Below, piece after piece: positions 52,444 to 63,306 of a stretch of DNA of 64,000 bases (positions are counted from its first letter, which is position 1; the number at the start of each line of letters is the position of its first letter). Under the pieces are notes generated by a model that did no database searches, was not told the origin of the DNA, and worked only from the letters and a program-made list of their open reading frames with translations. The stretch lies in contig NMRB01000942.1 of the NCBI GenBank assembly GCA_002633025.1, forward strand, positions 18,780-82,779. The letters run 5' to 3'. A program made the translations under genes and the position numbers. This DNA is from Notospermus geniculatus (Eukaryota > Nemertea > Pilidiophora > Heteronemertea > Lineidae).

Positions 52444-53106
52444 TGTTTAGGCGAACTATTGAATCTTTTGGTCAGTAGGCCTATCATCTCCTTAAACACT
52501 CTGTCAAACTTATGTTAGTCCTTTTCTATGCCGAATGTGGAAATACCCTAGAATCGGAGTTTTAGACATCATTTCTGCAGGTAAGCCCACTTCATTACTA
52601 TGACAGTCACGTGGTTGCATATTGATAACCTGTAATACAAGCTGTTTTCTGATTGGTTTACCAACACAAATAGGCCTGAGTGGTCGTTCACTACCGTATG
52701 AACCCCATCAAAACTGACTCATGAAATGTGACATGGCAGTAAGCCTATTGCGAAATGTTGTAATAGAGGGTTACCAACTGCGTTCTGAATAAAGCATTTT
52801 GTAGGCCCAAAACAGCCAACACTCCCAAAATACCCCTTCAACTTAATAAAGTCATAACATGGTCAATATGGTATGAAGCCAATGTAATGAAAAGTGATAA
52901 CGATTGGGCCTACAGGATCATGCCGTCTATCCCGCAATGACTAGTTAACTAAAGCTTAGGTAATCAATTCATGCAATGACAGGAAAAGCGACCACATATT
53001 CAATATAGGTTAACCACCCACCCGGCCAAAGTGGGCTAGACATTCTTGTAAGTGAATTTACAAGAGGAACCTATTTCCCGGGGCACACCATTGCTGTACC
53101 ACTTCA
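52444..53106. other. No gene recognised
   Basis: AT-rich sequence with several GTAGGCCTA words. Nothing could be supported. Confidence 0.4.
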
Positions 53107-53441
53107 GGGCCCATATTCATAAAACTACTTAAGTGTAAGTGTGACACTTATCCTCTGTTCAACATAAAAGATAAGTTTCACACTTTGACTTAAAGTACAA
53201 TGTATCCTTATGAAATAGTAACTTAGGATGAAATTCTCATTGTTTATATATTTTAATGTCCCATTATATAGCGCTTTCATTCCTCTTTCCCACTGAAGAT
53301 TTCCAAGAGGAATGAAAGCGCTATGGTACATTAAAATATATACAATGAGAATTTCAGCCTAAGTTACTATTTTTTCCAAATATTTTATCTCCACACCTTT
53401 TATTTCAATTATTTCAATTTATGTTTATGAATATGGACCCA
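53107..53441. mobile_element. GGGCCCATATTCATAAA element containing a 156-bp palindrome
   Basis: The outer ends GGGCCCATATTCATAAAACT and TTTATGAATATGGACCC are inverted. Inside, 53214-53371 is a palindrome (AATAGTAACTTAGG...CCTAAGTTACTATT) with long arms through AATGAAAGCGCTAT, probably a nested MITE. Confidence 0.72.
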
Positions 53442-54304
53442 GGAGACTCTCGGATGACTGTATTCCATAAAAACAACTTTATTGGCCCAACAGAGTGCTT
53501 CCTGGCCCTCAAACCCTTTGCTTGGTAGGGAGTCCCTTTCTGTTTGCAAGTCAAGTGTGGTCTAGTAACATCAGATCCCATTCAACAAGCAAAAAGTTTA
53601 CTTGTCCATACAACCTAGAAGCAGTGCTGATGATCTTAAACACGAACGTCAACATACCTCCGATCACTGACTGAATCGCGTATTAGTACAGCGGTTAAAG
53701 GGTTGATTTTCACCCGAATCTTTCACTTCTTCAAGAAAGCATGAAACTACCCAAAGGGATACTTCGGTACACAAGGATCATGAAAAAAATGGACCCCAAA
53801 AATTCGCGCCTCCTGGCGGCCGTCATATTGAATTCAAAAATGGCCGCCAAAATAGCCATTTTTCGGCAATATTAGTCCAAACACAAACCCCGAATTTTGG
53901 TACATGTATGAAATTTGCCGACCTATCTAAATCGGTACAGAATTGCTTCCTGTACGTGGAAAACTTTCCCGGCACATCTGCATATTCTTTTGAAGGAAGT
54001 TACGGTGTACGTATTTCTATCATACATGTTTCTACTCCGAGGACAAGTCGGGGAAAATGACGCCGTCATTGGTTCAGACGAGAAAACATCTACATGTAAC
54101 CCTACATGCCGTAGTCAGATAGTTCAACTGTTGACGACGGTGTATACAATCAGGCCAGGATCCTCGATCATCCGATCACCAGCCGAACAATCAGTATCGG
54201 CCGGCAGATGGCGTGACAAGCGCGAGATAAGATGGCCGACAGACAAGTCATTGAATTGCTACGCAGCATGCAGTTATCGGCGGCGATGCTGTTTTTTTAG
54301 CATT
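53442..54304. other. No gene recognised
   Basis: Contains a plus-strand frame of 135 codons (53915-54322) without a domain. The 29-bp word at 54006-54034 recurs at 55521-55549. Confidence 0.4.
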
Positions 54305-54400
54305 TTTAGCTCACCTCTGTGAGGTGAGCTTCTCCCATGGTGTGTCGTCCGTCGTCCGTCGTCGTCCGTCGTCGTCGTCACTAATCCTTCACCATTCAGT
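54305..54400. repeat. TAGCTCAC family terminal fragment
   Basis: TTTTTAGCTCACCTCTGTGAGGTGAGC precedes GTCCGTCGTCCGTCGTCG, the family's conserved end (quoted in two parts: TTTTTAGCTCACC and GAGGTGAGC). Confidence 0.65.
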
Positions 54401-54544
54401 GTATCACCAGGCTACTCACACTTCATACTCTGTCACAGAGGTGAGCACAATGGCCCTGGCCATTTCATTTTCCAACGTTTTTTGGAAACTGACTCAGGCA
54501 CATCAAAGATATACTGAATGTGACCATAATCTCGGTTACATGTA

Positions 54545-55523
54545 CACTCATGGCCAAAAGTAAATGGACAACAGTTTATCTTGAATATCTCCAAACCAAT
54601 GGGGTGGAGAAAATTGAATCCGACATGTAGTAGTAAATTTTCCTGGCTATCTAATGGTATCAGCGTCGAAAAAAATCCGCTGAAAACCGCATTTGACAGA
54701 AGGAATTTAGCAAAGGTATGTTTTTGCTACTTTTTTGTTTGCATGATTTCATTCAAAATTTTTATACCACTGTGTTCTACTCATTGAGGCCTTTCATAAT
54801 ATATCCTAAAATGTCAATATATCCTGAAATTTCAAATATTCCGTGTAGAAATGTGATTTTGGGGCACTTTTATCAAAATTATGTTGCCCATGCTTGCAAC
54901 ACCTTTGACAGAGCCCCTTGAACCCAATGGTCATGCCGGTAGATAAAAATCAATGGCCATTGAATAGTTTGTGGGATTGACGGGGTGCCAACAGGCTGTG
55001 AATTGGTCAACTACCAGGAATCCACTGAACTGACGCAGCCTGTTATGGAAGTTGACCCTGCATGACAAACGCGACCTTCAGCCACAACTGGGTTTCTTTA
55101 TTCATTCGTGAACGAGAAATGACAACACTCAGCTTTCATTCACCACCACAACTCACAATAGTGCAGAGGCCTGTGTCAAAGGTGTTGCACGCGTGGCCAA
55201 AAATATTTGGATAAAAGTGCCGCAAAATCACATTTCTACACGGAATATTTGAAATTTCAGGATATTTTATGAAAGGCCTCGATGAGTAGAACACAGTGAT
55301 ATAAAAATTTTGAATGAAATCATGCAAATAAAAAAGTAGCGAAAAACATGCCTTTACAAAATTCCTTCTGTCCAATGCTGTTTTCAGCGGATTTTTTCGA
55401 TGCTGATACCACTGGATAGCCAGGAAAATTTACCACTACATATGTCGGATTCAATTTTCTTCACCCCATTGGTTTGGAGGTATTCAAGATAAACTGCTGT
55501 CCATTTACTTTTGGCCATGAGTG
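54545..55523. mobile_element. 979-bp Tc1/mariner-type foldback element, TA target
   Basis: CACTCATGGCCAAAAGTAAA at the left and TTTACTTTTGGCCATGAGTG at the right are inverted, with TA outside (54543-54544 and 55524-55525). GGCCAAAAGT termini are typical of Tc1-like elements. The arms match for more than 350 bp each around a unique centre (54920-55120). No transposase frame is seen. Confidence 0.85.
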
Positions 55524-55622
55524 TACGTATTTCTATCATACATGTTTCTTGGACCAACGCAATTTGGAATGGACTTGTCAATCTTACTTTTACTATGAAT
55601 CGTTTAGTGTGTGTGCGTCCTT

Positions 55623-57240
55623 CTACTTGCTACGAGAACAGACATACCTCACATTCTGTCGAAATTTTTTCACAGAAAAAATATAGATACATGTATATGT
55701 GTTAAAAGCGTAATTACACTCATCAATAACTTCCCCGACAGTCGTGGTAAGTCTCTGCAGTGCAGTTGTGAAAGGTGAATAGTGGACGACGGTCGACTGG
55801 TACTGACTCCAAAAAGCCTTCCGTATTATAGTGGGGGATTTAAACACGAAAAATGTCGTGGACACGACCAGTAGCATCCGAATAACCTGCCTACTTGTAG
55901 CTTTCGAGTCTGTGGCCAGTTCTTCTCTTCTTCTTTCGTTAATCTTCAGAGTCAGTAAAATCCCGATGTTGCTGATGACGATGACCGTGAGGGGGATGTA
56001 TCTACTGAGGATTAAGATAAATTGATCGTATATCGTCGCCAAATGGCCCGAAAAATGAAACGGGCACAACCAACCTTCGAATTCTTTTCGCCTCCTGCGA
56101 AACAGATTTATTGAGATAAGTACCAAACCAAGAAAGACGAACAGACCGAGCAAGAAACGCTTTGTCTTCGCCGCGCTACCCCATGCCCGAGCCTTCAGTG
56201 GGAAAAGCATGGCTAACAGTCGTTCTAGAGACATTGTTTGAAGTATGATTGAAGAAAGGAGTTCAGTGTAATTAGCCCAAGAAATAAAAGTTCTACAAAG
56301 CCATTGAAAGTTTGGCATTGTACGAATTTTCTCGTGTAAGATTGAGATGACTGTCCGTTCCAGAAAGTACATGAGGTGCATTGAGTCGGACACCGCCATC
56401 CCCCTCATTAAGACACAGGTGGAACAATCTAAACGTCAGAGAACGATTCGTGCCAACATCGTATCTCTGATGTATATCGGACAGCGCCATATTGCTCCGG
56501 GATCTACTTCTTCGGTCATGCTCGACAAGACTGTTCAAATCTATCGATCTGAATGATCAAAGTTACCAATTAGGCATTGTGAGTGTTGCTACACATAGAA
56601 AAATGAGTTGAAGCATGTTACCTTACCTGATGAAGGGTCACTCACGCTATAGCAGCAGGTTGAACTTCTCAAGTGGTGAAGTGAAGGCTGGTCGGCCATT
56701 TTGTTTCGACATTGTAACGTTGTCCATCCTCGGTGTTATCACTGCCTAAAATGTGCCTTAATCCACTGAATAACTTCAGATTCTACAATAAATAAAATTA
56801 TCCCACCGATATAATGCGCAAAGAACCCATTTATACGTGAAAAAGTATCAGCATTGGTCTGCACTATATCATCAAGTGCGGAAGGTTACGGTCAATGTCA
56901 CAGACGACCCACTCACTGCGGCGAATCACTGAATTATCTCGTGATTTGCGAGATGATTACTACGCCGAGGCTCCTATATACAGTCGAGGTAGGTTACGAT
57001 GGCCGCCCGAATGTAGCCGAGTACCTCCGAAGATGACGTCGATTGACAGGTGGAACTGTCCTTGTAGACGGGTAGTGATAAAATCAAGAATGATATGATA
57101 TTGCCGACCAATCCTACCACAGCAAAGAGGGGTTGCATATAAGCTTCCAAAATGGCACTGATGTCGTATATTAGTAAGACATTGGTAAATACCGGTACCA
57201 ACGTTCCATTCGTTGCCATGGCCATAAAACAGTTCCTCAA
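55623..57240 (-). CDS. Two-exon rhodopsin-class peptide-type GPCR
   Basis: Exon 1 (57240-57057) gives a glycosylatable N-terminus (NGT at 11-13) and TM1 (VGLVGNIISFLI). Exon 2 (56428-55623) encodes TM2-TM7. Joining A|GT at 57057 to TTTAG|A at 56428 preserves phase and gives KDNCSTCVLMRG, a natural loop-1/TM2 junction, and a 329-residue protein. Motifs: LxVSD-type AVSD in TM2, a cysteine before TM3 (WLCR) paired with EGWLC in loop 2, SLERLLAMLFPLKA replacing DRY, SRQVIRMLLVVS in TM6, and NTYTCIY followed by KKFRQN at TM7-helix 8. FPL after the ER pair recalls FMRFamide- and GPR139-like neuropeptide receptors. It is not part of the 22-51 kb family. Splice sites are inferred. Confidence 0.75.
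56429..57056 (-). other. Inferred intron of the two-exon GPCR gene
   Basis: A 628-bp interval with GT at its 5' end and CGTTCTCTGACGTTTAG at its 3' end on the minus strand. An alternative donor (GAG|GTACTC near 57028) is stronger by consensus but gives the wrong phase. Confidence 0.55.
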
Positions 57241-57957
57241 TGACGGTGGACAATAAAAGGAAATGTAAAGAAGACAGTTCTCTAATGTCGAATAGGCTGC
57301 ATGAAATTACCTATTGGAAGATTGAATTCAGCGTAGTGTAAAGGCCAAATCATACTTCTGCGGCGGCCCGATTGCGGAAGGGAAAATCTGGTCGCCGCAT
57401 CAGCAACGGACACGGTTATACAAGAAAGGAATCGAGTCCGGAGAACGCAGTGAACGCACTGAACTCGCTAATCACATTTCACCCAGTCAGTTGTTGCGCG
57501 CATACATTCCGTCAACGAATCCGTTTGACTTGACTAGATTTAATTTTTTTGCGCGTTGCGTTCCTCGTCTGTCGAATCCATTGCGCAAAATGAGGCTCGC
57601 ACTGGTAGCACGTGAAGTGTGAATTGATAAGCGGTCGCGTGATGGACTCGGTTTCGAGTAGTCCGAGTCGACGCGCAATGCGAATTGAGCACGAACGGCG
57701 ATGCAAAACGCAAAGCGCACTTGCATCGACCCCTTGCGCAACGCGTAATGCGTCAAGTATAAGGGTTGTTTCATACTCCACCCGGATTTTACGGCGACTA
57801 TGATCAATTTCAGTGTGTGTGCACATTCACGTCATGGAAACCTGCGATCAGTTTCATGCGCTTGAAGGTCCGCGAGCGAGTATGAATTAGCCCTAAACCA
57901 ACCTAGGCTGTGAATGCGGAAAGCTCTACACGCTACATGGATATGGATACGTTAGCT
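57241..57957. other. No gene recognised; GC-rich repeat-like stretch
   Basis: Between 57345 and 57895, AATCATACTTCTGCGG and GCGAGTATGAATTAG-like ends and many GCGCAA words suggest an old inverted-repeat element. The ends are not clear enough to call. Confidence 0.4.
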
Positions 57958-57966
57958 ACCACTGAC

Positions 57967-58709
57967 GGTAGTATCCATTCTATGGACTGTGTCCAAATGG
58001 ACTGAGTAACTTGGACCGAGCGCCAAAATGTGAAAAATGCAAGAAACAAGCCGTTTTGTAGATACCCGGTAGGCTAATATGAAAGGATACTGCCTAGGTA
58101 CTGATAAGACTAGGCCTAGTACTCCCCCTCATTTTTCTCCAGCAAAAGCGTTCGAAAGCAACAGAATAAGCACAAAAAAGCGAGTTTAGTGACTTGCGTT
58201 CCACTTACATTCTGCATTTTAGAATCAACACTTCTGGGTATCGGTATTTCCAGGAAATATCGTGGGGACGAGGTAGCCCCAATTCGAGTGCAGAGGGCGG
58301 TATTGGATCAGACATCCACACTCAGGCGTGGCCGGCATGCACGGCCTGTTTCATGTGTGTATAGGAGCAACCTTTGGAACGAGGTTGCAAAATTCCCAGC
58401 ATTGGATTCCATGAATCGTTGCCGCGAAGGCGTGCCACATGACGTGACGTCGTTGTTTTGTTACTATTTATAGACTGAGCGCAGAGCGCTATTGGGTTGA
58501 TGTAACTTGGGGATTTCAGGTCGGCTCAGGGAAGAGCAAAAGTTTATGGTTTTGTTTTTCTTAACTCTTTTCACGTTCTACATATTGAAGATAACCATTT
58601 CTTACCAATTTATGGTGATAACATTCATTATTATTGCTTATATCTTTTTTTGGCGCTCAGTCCAAGTTATTCAGTCCATTTGGACTCGGTCCATAGAATG
58701 GATACTACC
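57967..58709. mobile_element. 743-bp element with 9-bp target duplication
   Basis: GGTAGTATCCATTCTATGGA at the left and TCCATAGAATGGATACTACC at the right are inverted, continuing through GTCCAAATGGACTGAGTAAC. ACCACTGAC occurs directly outside both ends (57958-57966 and 58710-58718), a perfect 9-bp duplication typical of Mutator-like elements. No transposase is present. Confidence 0.88.
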
Positions 58710-58849
58710 ACCACTGACTTCACAAAGGGTCCGGGGTTCGCGATCCTATGGCCATATTCATGAAGCCTTCGCAACTTTGCGTGTATGCAAATCTATTATA
58801 AGGTAACCAATGAACAATATGCATGTGCAGCCAAACAATAGACTTAGGC

Positions 58850-59602
58850 CTCGTTCACACGGCACGCGTAGGGCATATAGCGTAGAGCGTAAAGGTTGAT
58901 TCATACTTTCAGTTTTGCGCTTTGCGCTCGTCCGTTTCCGATGCGAGTGCGTGGTACAAAAAGTAATTTATTGTTGGTACCACACATAAACATCCATGTA
59001 GGGAACGGACAAGCGCAAAGCGCAAGACGGAGAAGTATGGCGTTTAGCGTAAAAACACTTCTAGCTAATCCTGCCGCAAACGAGAAATTACCTGAGCAAA
59101 ATGCCATTCAAGGAATTTTACTCAGTCAGCATGGTCAGTTTTACGGTGGCCCAAACATGCCATGTATATATTTTTGTCCACATTAAAATATTCTGAACAT
59201 TATTGTATTTTTTCTCGAATTTCCACCCGGGTGGAAATTCGAGAAAAAATACAATAATGTTCAGAATATTTTAATGTGGACAAAATATATACATGGCATG
59301 TTTGGGCCACCGTACAGTTTCCTCTCGTGTGCGGTGAGGGATTTTGGATTAAAATGGACAGTGTACTTCCACGGCGACGTGCCATGGACGCATGCTCTTT
59401 AGCAAAATGACGCGAGTCAAATGACGCAGTCACCGCCGCACACGGTGAGATTTTTTCCTCGCGAGAAAAAAAATATCGATATTTTGCTCAATGGCCGTAG
59501 TGGCAAACTCGCAAGAAATCCGGCGCACACGAGAGGAAATTGTCTGAATAAAAATCATCGAATGACATTGTGCTCAGCTAATTTCTCTCGTGTGCGGGAG
59601 GG
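58850..59602. mobile_element. GTTCACACGG-family MITE broken by nested palindromes
   Basis: The left end GGCCTCGTTCACACGGCACG is followed by an insertion at about 58892-59037 with arms TGCGCTTTGCGCTCGTCCG and CGGACAAGCGCAAAGCGCA. The host MITE then resumes with GGCGTTTAGCGTAAAAACAC. Further elements follow, including a perfect palindrome at 59142-59314 and CTCTCGTGTGCGG/CACACGAGAGG words at 59320-59600. Confidence 0.6.
59142..59314. repeat. 173-bp near-perfect palindrome without a loop
   Basis: Centred at 59228/59229 on CCACCCGGGTGG. I paired 57 successive bases on each side without mismatch before a 1-nt length difference in a T/A run. Pairing then continues through CATGTATATA and GGCCCAAACATG out to TACGGTGG/CCACCGTA. 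Confidence 0.9.
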
Positions 59603-59606
59603 TTAA

Positions 59607-59982
59607 GGCCTCGTTCACACGGGCACGCGCAGGGCGAATAGCGTAACGCGTTAACGCCAGCAGTGACGTGTTCCCACGTGATGCGTATATAGAGAGGAGA
59701 TTGGTAATAAAATAAGATGATACGGCGACGATACCTTCAGCACGGATGTCATAATGACGTCATCACAGGTGTTTTCCGTCGAAATCTCCCAGGCGTCAAG
59801 CATTAACGTGCGTAAAAATACTGCAGAGTATTTGGGCGCGTTACTAACGCTATACGTCATACGCATACGCCCCTTGACGCCAGTCGTGTGAACAGCTCAT
59901 TGTCTCAAGCTAGAAGTATTTTTATGCTATACGCATTACGCTATACGCTCTACGCCCTATGCGTGCCCGTGTGAACGAGGCC
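59607..59982. mobile_element. Complete GTTCACACGGGCACGCG MITE, TTAA target
   Basis: GGCCTCGTTCACACGGGCAC pairs with GTGCCCGTGTGAACGAGGCC, with TTAA on both sides (59603-59606 and 59983-59986). It is the best-preserved member of the family seen at 27584-28121 and 28468-29125. A further family fragment follows at 59987-60035. Confidence 0.88.
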
Positions 59983-60303
59983 TTAAGCCAATGAGCTATT
60001 CACACGACTGGCGTCAAGGGGCGTATGCGTATAACGATCACTTGATCACTGGTTATATGTAGTCGATATCATGTAAATTACCGGGATGGACTTTCGAAGA
60101 GCAGTTTGATTTTAATTTTGATGAATGAATGGAACGATCCCAGTATTTTGCGCCCTTCGTTTATGGGATGAACTCGTCTCGTGCCACCAGACTCTTGCAA
60201 TTTCCAGTTTTAGAGTCTGGTCCAGATGGTTACTTTGACTTGTAAAACCATCATGGCGGACAATCTACCGACGATGACGTAGAACACAACTACACTGCAA
60301 CGC

Positions 60304-60445
60304 ATGCATGCATGCACAATCAATTTTTGCAGCCCTAAAAGCAAAGGGCTACAAAATACTGTAGTTTTACTCGCATGCTGCATGCTTTTTGCGTTGATTG
60401 TGCATGCATGCATGCGAGTAAAACTACAGTATTTTGTAGCCCAGG
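60304..60445. repeat. GCATGC-rich inverted repeat
   Basis: GGGCTACAAAATACTGTAGT (60346) pairs with ACTACAGTATTTTGTAGCCC (60424-60443), with GCATGCATGC runs at about 60300-60316 and 60403-60416 adding a second pairing. Confidence 0.75.
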
Positions 60446-61240
60446 CCTACCGCACTTTTTACAGTATAATTTCCTCCCCAATCGAAAGAATATTAACATA
60501 CCTATCTGAAATTCAAATGAAAGACACTATAAATTGACTTGACAATACAACTCTGAGGCGATTCACATAACTAATTTACACGATTCAAGTTCTCTGGGCG
60601 CAGCCATATTCCTCAGCCTACGTCACCAACTTTTGAGACCCATGATGCATTGGTAGTGACTAGCAAATCAGCGAAGCTCCACTTACTTTGAATCATCGGA
60701 ATAAGGTCACTGACCCAATTACAATGAGAATTTTGTTCCGTGCCAGACCCTATGCTCTGTCGGAGTATGAACGAGGGGCTGGTTGCGCGAGACTAGGGAT
60801 GAACCCACCATCTTCTCATTCTGTCCATATCCATCATCCCGACTATTGTCATCAGATCACCATCTCGTCCTTATCATCATCATCATCATTTACAAGATCC
60901 AGAAGGTAGCTAGTCTTCAACATCGACGACATGGCTGCGAAACTGAGGAGTTGTGTGAAGAACTGCCTGGTTTTGTACAGGGTGACCCCAAATGATTATA
61001 ACCCATATATATAAGTGCCTGCCGCTTCTAGTATGACGGAATTGCTTCATATTGTGCAGACGTCAATTTGATGTAATAACAGTTCAATCCTGAAAATTTG
61101 AGCTCTTTAGTCCATGTGGTCAAGATTTTATCGCCTTTCAAAATGTGCTCCAAATGTCCACCTCCTGACTCCGGCGACCGAAAATGTCAATAACACTCCT
61201 CCCTTGGAATAGCCCTCACCCTAAGTGATTATTCTCGTTT
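60446..61240. other. No gene recognised
   Basis: TACAGGGTGACCCCAAATGA at 60977 resembles a mariner terminus without a partner. A CAT/ATC trinucleotide run lies at 60876-60888. Nothing else can be supported. Confidence 0.4.
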
Positions 61241-61247
61241 CGAAGTG

Positions 61248-61255
61248 TGACGTCA
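61248..61255. promoter_or_regulatory. Perfect CRE palindrome TGACGTCA
   Basis: The full 8-bp CREB/ATF site lies 93 bp upstream of a possible signal-peptide start codon. By itself the match is weak evidence of function. Confidence 0.3.
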
Positions 61256-61347
61256 TCATTCATTTTCTCGCTGCTCGGCTCGGACGCACGCGTTTTGCCC
61301 TGCTCTTGGATATTCCCTATTTCTCGATTTCGTTTGAAGTTTCTGCG

Positions 61348-61395
61348 ATGAATATGTCACTTCGGGCTTGGTGGTTCTTCCCTCTGTTTCTACAG
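61348..61395 (+). CDS. Possible first coding exon encoding a signal peptide
   Basis: ATG opens 16 codons, MNMSLRAWWFFPLFLQ, a basic-then-hydrophobic start of a signal peptide, and the frame reaches CAG|GTATGG, a good splice donor. No second exon can be identified, partly because the next 1.3 kb is a mis-joined repeat. It could equally be chance. Confidence 0.25.
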
Positions 61396-61568
61396 GTATG
61401 GAATTTTTATGTATCGGGTAGTTTTCAGCCGCTTTTCTCGGATTTCCCGGCTTCCGTTTTAGGTTTCGTTTAGCCTGTACTGTAGAAGTAGGTGCATACA
61501 TGTAGTTCGGCCGCTGGTCACACTCTTCGGTATGGGAATTTGAATAGCTATTGTTAGAGGCCCTCTTA

Positions 61569-62849
61569 TTTGGTATTGTATTGCACCAAGCTTAGGATTG
61601 GTGTTTCCATTAGTTCGAGGTGAATGAGCNTTTGGTATTGTATTGCACCAAGCTTAGGATTGGTGTTTCCATTAGTTCGAGGTGAATGAGCATAGTTGAA
61701 GTGCAAGGGATTGAGAGGAAAAAGAAAAAAGGAAAAGGGAAAGGGAAAGAAAAGAAAGAGAGGGAAAGAAGGAGAGGAAGGATAAGAAAAGAAAGAAATT
61801 GAAGGAAAGAGTAAGGAAAGGGAAGGAAAATAAAATAAGAATATGAAGAGTTGAAAGAAAGGGAGAGTGGATTAAAAAAAAAAAGAGAAAAGGGAAAGGG
61901 AAAAAGGAAAAGGGAGAGAGGAAATTGTGATTAGGAAAGATAAAGGAAAGGAGGTAAATTATAAGGGGCGAGAAGAAGAAGGGAATTAAGTAGGGCAATG
62001 GGAGGTCAGGTGCACTGGAACTGAACTGAGCCGAGCAACATGCACTTATTGAAGAATACATAATCCTTATACACCGTGGGTACGATGCGTGAAATAATGT
62101 GGCGTGACGGGATGACGGATAAGCGGGTGTGATCGGTTTCAAAGTCAAAAGTTGCCATTGTAAGCGGCGTTACGTAGGGGCATAATCATGAGTTGGTTAC
62201 GTGTTAGTTCCCTTCATAAGCCGTGTGTGCACGTTCNTTTGGTATTGTATTGCACCAAGCTTAGGATTGGTGTTTCCATTAGTTCGAGGTGAATGAGCAT
62301 AGTTGAAGTGCAAGGGATTGAGAGGAAAAGAAAAAAGGAAAAGGGAAAGGGAAAGAAAAGAAAGAGAGGGAAAGAAGGAGAGGAAGGATAAGAAAAGAAA
62401 GAAATTGAAGGAAAGAGTAAGGAAAGGGAAGGAAAATAAAATAAGAATATGAAGAGTTGAAAGAAAGGGAGAGTGGATTAAAAAAAAAAAAAGAGAAGGA
62501 GAAAAGGGAAAGGGAAAAGGAAAAGGGAGAGAGGAAATTGTGATTAGGAAAGATAAAGGAAAGGAGGTAAATTATAAGGGGCGAGAAGAAGAAGGGAATT
62601 AAGTAGGGCAATGGGAGGTCAGGTGCACTGGAACTGAACTGAGCCGGGCAACATGCATTTATTGAAGAATACATAATCCTTATACACCGTGGGTACGATG
62701 CGTGAAATAATGTGGCGTGACGGGATGACGGATAAGCGGGTGTGATCGGTTTCAAAGTCAAAAGTTGCCATTGTAAGCGGCGTTACATAGGGGCATAATC
62801 ATGAGTTGGTTACGTGTTAGTTCCCTTCATAAGCCGTGTGTGCACGTTC
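61569..62849. repeat. Near-identical ~606-bp duplicates joined by single Ns
   Basis: The segment starting TTTGGTATTGTATTGCACCA occurs as a 61-bp stub (61569-61629), a full copy (61631-62236) and another full copy (62238-62849). Single Ns at 61630 and 62237 sit exactly at the joins. The copies differ only by small indels in A-runs and a few substitutions, as alleles would. A purine-rich GGAAAGG stretch produces long meaningless frames on the minus strand. Confidence 0.92.
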
Positions 62850-62902
62850 AATTTTCATTCTTGCTATGGTTCGGCCTGTTGAGCGACCAGGAGAGCGAAG
62901 AG
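62850..62902 (+). other. Probable 5' untranslated exon (3' part)
   Basis: The sequence ends GCGAAGAG|GTGAGTTG, a near-consensus donor. An ATG at 62866 would read through the junction and stop after a few codons in exon 2, so it is an upstream ORF rather than the main start. The transcription start is unknown and may lie within the duplicated block. Confidence 0.45.
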
Positions 62903-63306
62903 GTGAGTTGTGATTTTGCCGCGTTTTCTAACTCCACCAACGCAGGAGTGCACAGGATAGGTTCTGGGAAGTTATCTGGGCATGGGAGGGACAAAACCCG
63001 TGTAATCGTAGCCACCTACTTCCCAGTACAGGCGATAATCACGAATCCCTCCAAGGAGTAGGGTATGTTTGCGATTTCGGAGTTCTAAGATATTCCCATG
63101 TTTTCAGATGGTGTTACCCCCCGCTTTAAAGAAAAGACACTCCCTGGTAGGGAGGGATTTAATCCCGGTACTGACGTCATTCAAATCATGTGTTTCCACG
63201 CCAAAGGAATATGCCAGGTAAGTGGAAGTATTCTAAGCGTTTTGTATTCGCTGTATGACACTGGGTGAATGTAGGCTAGATTAAAACCGACATTATCCCA
63301 TTTCAG

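Noticed and set aside
61672-62761. Two 158-160-codon minus-strand frames rich in Phe, Leu and Ser
   Set aside because: They are translations of a purine-rich simple-sequence stretch and are duplicated by the assembly artefact.
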